Of a DNA stretch of 47,648 nt, positions 42,497 to 47,648 are shown piece by piece (positions within the stretch are counted from its first letter, which is position 1; each line of letters opens with the position of its first letter). The translations under genes were made by a program, and so were the position numbers. This DNA comes from an uncultured Oscillospiraceae bacterium (GTDB lineage: Bacteria > Bacillota > Clostridia > Oscillospirales > Ruminococcaceae), in contig CASEAH010000017.1 of assembly GCA_949285935.1 (NCBI GenBank), positions 1-47,648 of the forward strand, in the 5' to 3' direction. The notes under the pieces were generated by a model. That model made no database searches, had not been told where the DNA came from, and was given only the letters and a program-made list of their open reading frames with translations.

Positions 42497-43929
42497 ATGG
42501 GTGTTACAAATTCCAATAAAGTTATCGATACCGACCGGATCGCCTGTGACGGGTCCCTGAAGGTGAACCTGGCCCTCACTGCCGCTCCGGACATTGTTTC
42601 CAATCCTACGGGTCCCTGAAGGTGACCCTGGCCCTCACTGCCGCTCCGGACATTGTTTCCAATCCTACCGATATCGTTCTGGTGCTGGACCGCTCCGGCA
42701 GCATGGCGGGGACGCCGCTGGCCAGTATGAAGACCGGCGCCAAAACCTTTATCGACATCATTGACGAAGCCACCGACAGCGCTCAGGACGGCCAGATCGG
42801 ATCGGGAAGCCGTATGGCAGTGGTAAGCTTTTCCGATACCGCCGTGGCCAACACACAGCTGATCACCTCGGTGGATGCGCTGAAAAACGCCGTGGACGGG
42901 CTGACAGCAGGAGGCAGCACCAACCATGCCGATGCCTTTGCCAAGGCGGCGCAGCTGTTTGATCCACCCTCAGGCAATGCCAAGGTGATCGTCCTGTTCA
43001 CCGACGGCAATACCACCGCCGGGGCGCCCCCGGCTCCCGTTGCAGCCGCTGCCCGCGCCCAGGGCATCATTATTTACTGCATCGGCCTGGTAGGCTCCGA
43101 CGGTCTGGACGTCAACGCCCTCAACAACTGGGCCACCGACCCGGACGCCTCCCATGTGGCGGTAACCCCCGATGCCGCTGATCTGGAAGAACTGTTTGCG
43201 GAGCTGGCGGCCAATATTTCCAAGCCGGGGGCCACCGATATTGCCATCGATGAGATGGTGACGCCCGACTTTGTCATTACCAGCATCCAGTCTCCCACCA
43301 AGGGTTCTGCCTCTATGCTGGATGCCCGTTCCCTGCGGTGGAACATTCCGCAGCTGGGGGTGAATGCCAGCGAAAGCGCGGCCCTGGAATTCTTTATCCG
43401 GCATGTGGGCGTCGATTCCGGCACCAAGCCGGTGAACCAGTCCATCACCTATTCGGATGCCGAAGGGAATGTGGTTTCCTTCCCCGATCCCAAGGTGGCG
43501 GTGGAGTGCAGCGTTGTGGTCCATCCTGAACCCTGCCCGGTCCCGGTGGACCTTACCGTGGACGGCTGCGCCGATTCCGTGCTGGTGGATCTGGGGGACA
43601 CCTATCTGGAATCCCAGGGACGGATCCTCCAGCTGGATGTCACCATCAAAGACGTCTGCCCGGGGAAACGGGTGGCCCTGGCGGTGATCCTTACCGAAGT
43701 GGATCAGGATGGAATGGAATACCGGCGGGGAATGAAAGCCATGACCATTCCGGCACACAGCTTCCCGGAATGCCGGGACGTGCTGGTCAAGTGCGTCAAG
43801 TTTGTGGTGCCGGAGGACCTGAACCCATCGGGCGGCCCCATGTGCAGCCCCCGGAACTTCAAGGCCCGCCTCATCGCCCACAATATTGATACCGATTACC
43901 GCTGCTGCGAAGCGGCCATTACCCTTTAA
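42497..43929 (+). pseudogene. VWA-domain protein gene frameshifted by a 59-bp duplication
   Basis: The ATG at 42497 follows AAGGAGG. The frame reads MGVTNSNKVIDTDRIACDGS and ends at a TGA (42617-42619) caused by a tandem duplication of 59 bases. Removing one copy restores a 457-residue protein. Its VWA domain has a complete MIDAS metal site (LDRSGSM, GGSTNHADA, LFTDGN) over about residues 40-230. A beta domain and a Cys-rich C-terminal region (CPVPVDLTVDGC, CPGKR, CCEA) follow. No signal peptide is visible. As it stands, only a fragment could start from GTG 42622, which has no site. The divergent Cys-rich gene may be its partner. Confidence 0.8.
42551..42668 (+). repeat. 59-bp tandem duplication inside the VWA gene
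   Basis: Copies 42551-42609 and 42610-42668 are identical except for one base (GGTGAACC versus GGTGACCC). 59 is not a multiple of three, so the duplication breaks the frame. Confidence 0.95.
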
Positions 43930-43934
43930 ACTCA

Positions 43935-43969
43935 ACCGCCGTCTCCTCCTTTTGGGAGGGGGCGGCGGT
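43935..43969 (+). terminator. Hairpin after the VWA gene
   Basis: ACCGCCGTCTCCTCC pairs, with a few wobbles, with GGGAGGGGGCGGCGGT around TTTT, five bases after the stop. There is no T-run, so termination is uncertain. Confidence 0.4.
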
Positions 43970-44090
43970 ACTGTATGGCCTTCCGCCAGGGGTACCTCTG
44001 GGTATGCCGTCCCTTTGGGGATAAAATCCTCCTCTCCGGCCACAATACAGGACAGAAAAAGCTGCCCACAGGGCGGAACAGGAGGAGATC

Positions 44091-45524
44091 ATGGAATCCA
44101 TTTGGAGCAAAACATGCAGGCTGGAAGAACGGGAGGCACTTTCACAGGATCTGGACACCCAGGTGGCGGTAATAGGCGCGGGAATGGCGGGGATCCTGAC
44201 AGCTGCCGCTCTGGCGGAAGAGGGGATCCGGGTAACGGTGGTGGAAGCGGACCGCATTGCCGGAGGGCAGACGCGGAATACCACCGCCAAGATCACGGTC
44301 CAGCATGGGATGATTTTTCAAAGACTGATCCGTACTTTGGGGGAGGAAAAAGCCCGGCAGTACGCTCGGGCCAACCTGGCGGCGGCAGAAAAATACCGGG
44401 CGCTCATAAACGCCCGGGGGATCGACTGCGATTTTGAGGAGTGTGATTCCTATGTTTACGGGGATTGCCGGGAGGACCTGGAAGCAGAGACCCGGGCCGC
44501 CGCGGAACTGGGGTTGCCTGCCTCCTTTACGGAGCACCTGCCGCTTCCTTTCCCCGCCGCGGGCGCGGTGCGCTTTACAGGACAGGCCCAGTTCCATCCC
44601 CTTAAATTCATCCGGGCCATGTCGGAGGGACTGACCATCTGCGAGCACACCCCGGTCCTGCGGATTGAGGAAGACCGGCTGGTCACTCCCGGCGGAACCA
44701 TTCGGGCGGAGCAGGTGGTGTTTGCCTGCCATTTCCCTTTTGTAAATTTTCCGGGAGTGTATTTTGCCAAAATGCACCAGGAGCGTTCCTATGTTCTGGC
44801 TCTGGAGGGGGCGCCCCGGGTGGAGGGAATGTGGATCGGAGCAGGGGAGGGGGGATACTCCCTGCGCAGTTGGGGAAACCTGCTGCTGCTGGGGGGCGAA
44901 GGCCATCGCACAGGAGAAAACCGTGAGGGAGGGCGGTACCAGCGGTTGAGGGAGAAGGCGCGGGAGTGGTTCCCTCAAAGCCAGGAGGCCGCCTGCTGGT
45001 CGGCCCAGGACTGCATTCCTCCTGATGGAGTGCCTTATATCGGACGCTATGCCCCCACCCGTCCCCAGTGGTATGTGGCCACCGGCTTTCAAAAATGGGG
45101 GATGACCACCTCCATGGTCTCCGCCCTGACGCTGCGGGACCTGATCTGCGGACGGCAAAACTCCTGGGCCACGGTTTTTGATCCGGCAAGGCTGGAGGCG
45201 GAAACGGTCTCCGGCATGGCGGCTCAGGGCGGACAGGCGGTAAAAGGGCTGGCCAAACGCTTCCTCCAGATCCCTTCTGAGGCAGCGTCGGAGATCCCGC
45301 CGGGCCATGGGGGGATCGTGGCGCTCAATGGAGAAAAGGTGGGGGTTTACAAGGAAGAGGACGGAACCCTGTATCCAGTGGATATTCGCTGCCCCCATCT
45401 GGGCTGCCAGCTGGAATGGAACCCCGATGAAAAAAGCTGGGACTGCCCCTGCCATGGCTCCCGGTTTGACCGCTGGGGACAGGTGATCTCCGGCCCTGCC
45501 CAGGAGGGAATCCAGCTGAAATAA
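44091..45524 (+). CDS. FAD-dependent oxidoreductase with C-terminal Rieske domain
   Basis: A 477-residue protein. A DAO-type FAD domain has the dinucleotide motif VIGAGMAG near residue 27 and a GGQTRNTTAK segment. A C-terminal Rieske [2Fe-2S] domain (about 395-477) keeps all ligands: Cys434-His436 in CPHLGC and Cys452-His455 in CPCHGS. This is the domain order of the YhfW group. It should pass electrons from an amine or thiol-type substrate via FAD to the iron-sulfur centre, in the cytoplasm. GGAGGAG precedes the ATG. It stands alone on the plus strand, convergent with an EFR1 ferrodoxin gene that could be its electron partner. Substrate unknown. Confidence 0.9.
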   Translation: MESIWSKTCRLEEREALSQDLDTQVAVIGAGMAGILTAAALAEEGIRVTVVEADRIAGGQTRNTTAKITVQHGMIFQRLIRTLGEEKARQYARANLAAAEKYRALINARGIDCDFEECDSYVYGDCREDLEAETRAAAELGLPASFTEHLPLPFPAAGAVRFTGQAQFHPLKFIRAMSEGLTICEHTPVLRIEEDRLVTPGGTIRAEQVVFACHFPFVNFPGVYFAKMHQERSYVLALEGAPRVEGMWIGAGEGGYSLRSWGNLLLLGGEGHRTGENREGGRYQRLREKAREWFPQSQEAACWSAQDCIPPDGVPYIGRYAPTRPQWYVATGFQKWGMTTSMVSALTLRDLICGRQNSWATVFDPARLEAETVSGMAAQGGQAVKGLAKRFLQIPSEAASEIPPGHGGIVALNGEKVGVYKEEDGTLYPVDIRCPHLGCQLEWNPDEKSWDCPCHGSRFDRWGQVISGPAQEGIQLK

Positions 45525-45600
45525 TGGGAAAAGAGGGTTTTGTCCCGGGAAATCCCCCGGTAAAACATGGGGGAAATGGACTCCGACTTCCGGCCGAACA

Positions 45601-46356
45601 TCAGCCCCGGTATTCAGGGCACTGGTACCGGGGCTTCCCGCGGCTGGCGGAGCCATACTCAATGGCTTCCACCGGACAGCTGCAGATGCAGGCCATGCAG
45701 TGGGTGCAGCGATTGCCCCAGACAGGCTTGCCGCCCTCAAGACGGATGTTCCCCAAAGGACAGGCTTTTTCACATCTGCCGCAGGAGATACAGGCAGAGG
45801 AGACGGTAAAAGGCTTTGCTTTCACATTGAACCGATAAAACAGGCGGTTGACGGGTCCAGATTTTATCCTGTCCAGAGGGCTGATTTTTTGCCGGGGGAA
45901 TTCCTGCCCTTCCCGGATACAGGAAGCGCACCGGTCAAGAGAGGGACGGGCGGCGGCAATGATGGCCAAAGCTTCAGCCTGTTGGGGGGCGCTGAACAGG
46001 GCAATATAATTTTCCGGCATAACAATGGGAAAAGTGCCCCGGTATAAGAATCCTTTGTCCTGACACAGGTCCTGATTGTAAAGAGAGGCAGCGCCTGCAT
46101 CGCTGCCGCAGGTCATAACGAAATAGGCGTCTCTGCTGCCGGCAAAGCTGCCGCTGCGGATAAAATCCATAAACACATGAGGCAGCTGCCAGCTATAGGT
46201 TGGCGCGACAAATACCCAGGGGGTCAGGGAAACCAACTCCGCTCCGATTCCTTCACGGATAAAGGAAAAAGCGTCCGTACAGGAATCCTGCAGCAAATCC
46301 GACAGCATCCGGGCGCAGCAGCGGCTGTTTCCCGTGCCGGTAAAATAGACGATCAT
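45601..46356 (-). CDS. EFR1-family ferrodoxin (flavodoxin plus two [4Fe-4S])
   Basis: A 251-residue protein. The N-terminal flavodoxin-like domain binds FMN through FTGTGNSR at residues 5-12, with PTYSWQLP and TCGSDAG loops. The C-terminal part has two complete [4Fe-4S] motifs, CISCGRCEKACP and CTHCMACICSCP. Such fused electron carriers are frequent in clostridia. Two ATGs lie close together; the second (46356) is seven bases after AAGGAG and is preferred over 46362. It converges on the FAD-Rieske gene with 76 bases between. Confidence 0.92.
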   Translation of the reverse strand: MIVYFTGTGNSRCCARMLSDLLQDSCTDAFSFIREGIGAELVSLTPWVFVAPTYSWQLPHVFMDFIRSGSFAGSRDAYFVMTCGSDAGAASLYNQDLCQDKGFLYRGTFPIVMPENYIALFSAPQQAEALAIIAAARPSLDRCASCIREGQEFPRQKISPLDRIKSGPVNRLFYRFNVKAKPFTVSSACISCGRCEKACPLGNIRLEGGKPVWGNRCTHCMACICSCPVEAIEYGSASRGKPRYQCPEYRG

Positions 46357-46362
46357 TTTCAT

Positions 46363-46659
46363 TCTCCTTCCCGGATGCAGGCTTGGCAGACGGGCTGTGG
46401 CTGAAAAGAAGCGGCGGAACGTAAAGGCGGTCCTTCAGGGGACGGTTGGTGGGGGAGGGGGAGACCTTGCTGGAGTGTGCCGCAGAACTTTGTTCGCCAA
46501 AACAAAGGGACGTCTTGCTTCAAGGCTGTCACCGGGTTTTTGATTTCAGTATAACAGATTTTTCAGCGACGGGAAAAGAAAAAAGGCGGAAAGCCCAATA
46601 GGAAGAAAGTTAGCCGGAAACGGTTAGAACAGACTGCCGTAAAAAAGTATAATAACAGC
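46363..46659. other. Spacer upstream of the EFR1 gene
   Basis: No gene is recognised. A minus-strand TATACT (46555 region) may be the -10 of the EFR1 promoter, with a poor -35 (TTTCCC) 17 bases before it. Confidence 0.35.
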
Positions 46660-46688
46660 TTGTACACGAAAACGCTTGAAAATATACA
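46660..46688 (+). promoter_or_regulatory. Good promoter not followed by a gene
   Basis: TTGTAC (46660-46665) and TATACA (46683-46688) are 17 bases apart. The predicted start point falls inside the hairpin that follows. Confidence 0.5.
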
Positions 46689-46689
46689 G

Positions 46690-46735
46690 CCGATGCCTTT
46701 TAAAGCCGGAATGGCTCTGAAAAGGCATCGGTTTT
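46690..46735 (+). terminator. Strong hairpin with T-run
   Basis: CCGATGCCTTTT pairs perfectly with AAAAGGCATCGG, with an inner AGCC/GGCT helix, then TTTTGCA. The two-tier shape and the TTTTGCA end recall the hairpins of the repeat elements at 6293 and 35431, but the sequence differs. Confidence 0.8.
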
Positions 46736-47384
46736 GCAGTTGTTGGCTTCAGTCAAAATGCTTTTGGACCATCCGGAGTATAAAAATGCAGGGTAAAGAG
46801 CAAAAAGCATTTGCCGGCTATGGAACGCTTTCTGTGGAAGTATGGAGGGTGTGGATTACGGGGCCCCGTTGAGAAAACATGGAAAAAGCGGGCCTTTACA
46901 GAGCTTGTCTCCATGCTGGCCTGAACCATAGGCCCTGAAGAAAGGCAATTGCAAACGGCTCCCAATCCGGTTGGAAAAGGAAAAAAGTATTTGCGAATAT
47001 CCTCCCAGGTCAGAGGTGATTTTATGACCTCCCTTTGATACCCAAATGGGGCGATGCAGGTAATCCCAGTCAGGTCCGGGGCCGGGCAGGAAGGATCACG
47101 GAAATTTTTAAGCGCCCTTTTTCAATCTTCCTCTTCTCAGTCAGCCACCTTTTTAGGAAAACCATCTCTCATGGGATTGGGTTCCTCGCTTTTGTCGGAG
47201 CCCCAAAAACATCTGTCTTTTGCAATAAATGTGCATGGTGCACTGGAAAGACCCTTTTTTATGTTTATTCAGTTGATGTGCGGAAAAATATAAAGGATTA
47301 TAATTTAAAAAATTACAAATTTAAGTGGAAATATATATAAAAAAATCAAATTAAAGGAAAAAATTGTAGAGGAGGCCGAAACCT
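46736..47384. other. Region upstream of the last gene
   Basis: No gene is recognised. The last 120 bases are AT-rich (many TATA-like runs near 47290-47345), probably the promoter region of the amidohydrolase; I cannot fix one promoter among them. Confidence 0.4.
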
Positions 47385-47648
47385 TTGAAAAAACTGATCA
47401 AAAACGGAACGGTTCTGCTGGGCAAGGAGCTGAAGGCGGTCAAGACAGATCTGCTTATCGATGGGAACAACATCGCAGAGGTGGGACCGGACCTGCACTG
47501 TCAGGACGCGGAGGTGATCGACGCCCGGGATATGCTTATCATGCCGGGACTGTGCAACGCGCATCTGCATTCGGATGAGAACATTTTCAAAGGGATGACG
47601 GATAACCTGCCTCTGGAGCTCTGGATGCTGTATACCTATCCCACGCTG
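47385..47648 (+). CDS. Amidohydrolase (ATZ/TRZ-like), cut by the window edge
   Basis: The first 88 residues of an amidohydrolase, beginning at TTG 47385 after AGAGGAGG (47368-47375). It continues beyond the window. It shows the N-terminal beta domain, MLIMPGLCNAHLHSDENIFK with an intact HxH pair, and GMTDNLPLELWM, which resembles the ATZ/TRZ deaminase group (HxHxxE..KG, then DNLPL). The family acts on heterocyclic amines, S-adenosylhomocysteine, guanine or similar compounds. Unlike the amidohydrolase-fold protein at 32962, its first metal motif is complete. Confidence 0.85.
   Translation, partial: MKKLIKNGTVLLGKELKAVKTDLLIDGNNIAEVGPDLHCQDAEVIDARDMLIMPGLCNAHLHSDENIFKGMTDNLPLELWMLYTYPTL

Noticed and set aside
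1-47648. CRISPR arrays, insertion sequences or phage genes
   Set aside because: No regularly spaced short repeats, transposase, integrase or phage structural genes were seen on either strand.

Overview
The window looks like a chromosomal segment of a GC-rich gut-type clostridium (Bacillota, Clostridia, probably Oscillospiraceae or a near relative). This is inferred from strong GGAGG-type ribosome binding sites, a TPP riboswitch, a B12-dependent ribonucleotide reductase with NrdR-type boxes, an EFR1-type ferrodoxin, a small protein resembling DUF6774, and codon use typical of that group. The species was not identified.

Layout. 1-180: end of an rRNA operon (5S rRNA plus terminator). 394-6105: a TPP-riboswitch-controlled thiamine locus (thiW, thiC, thiM, thiE, a HAD phosphatase, thiD). 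It makes the pyrimidine half de novo and appears to salvage the thiazole half, since no thiG/S/H is present here. 6258-7715: a repeat element with a bidirectional terminator, then an ECF sigma factor with a membrane-bound partner. 7990-10448: nrdJ behind two NrdR-like boxes, followed by a decayed copy of its own 3' end. 10650-12050: an AT-rich island with a frameshifted methyltransferase. 12300-12550: tRNA-Tyr and tRNA-Thr with their promoter and terminator. 12767-14244: a purine permease. 14742-16996: a MATE pump and a chloramphenicol acetyltransferase in one operon behind a possible attenuator leader. 17642-19794: a YihY/BrkB protein and a membrane-anchored HTH regulator. 20533-25776: a 42-residue protein, ppx-ppk1 (polyphosphate), a small membrane protein and alkD.

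26348-35322 is the most distinctive block. It holds two tandem GltS-like symporters and a LysR regulator on the minus strand. Divergent from them are an M24-fold protein, an amidohydrolase-fold protein, an HD-domain protein and a small membrane protein. By hand alignment the M24 and amidohydrolase proteins have each lost most of the metal ligands of their families. This suggests either a metal-free pseudo-hydrolase pair or an unusual catabolic or signalling system built around an imported carboxylate-like substrate.

35802-40473: a zinc-ribbon membrane protein, a second MATE pump with an operator-like palindrome over its promoter, a DUF5655 protein, a Nudix hydrolase, a 164/170-bp tandem repeat and a DUF3221-rhodanese lipoprotein. 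41503-45524: a divergent pair in which both genes are broken, a Cys-rich protein by an in-frame TAA and a VWA protein by a 59-bp tandem duplication; then an FAD-Rieske oxidoreductase. 45601-46356 is an EFR1 ferrodoxin. A second, apparently intact amidohydrolase runs off the right edge.

Intergenic spacers are unusually long for a bacterium (often 300-1100 bases). Several carry promoters, strong hairpins or repeats with no associated gene. Coordinates and motifs were read by eye. Family assignments rest on motif recognition, not on searches.
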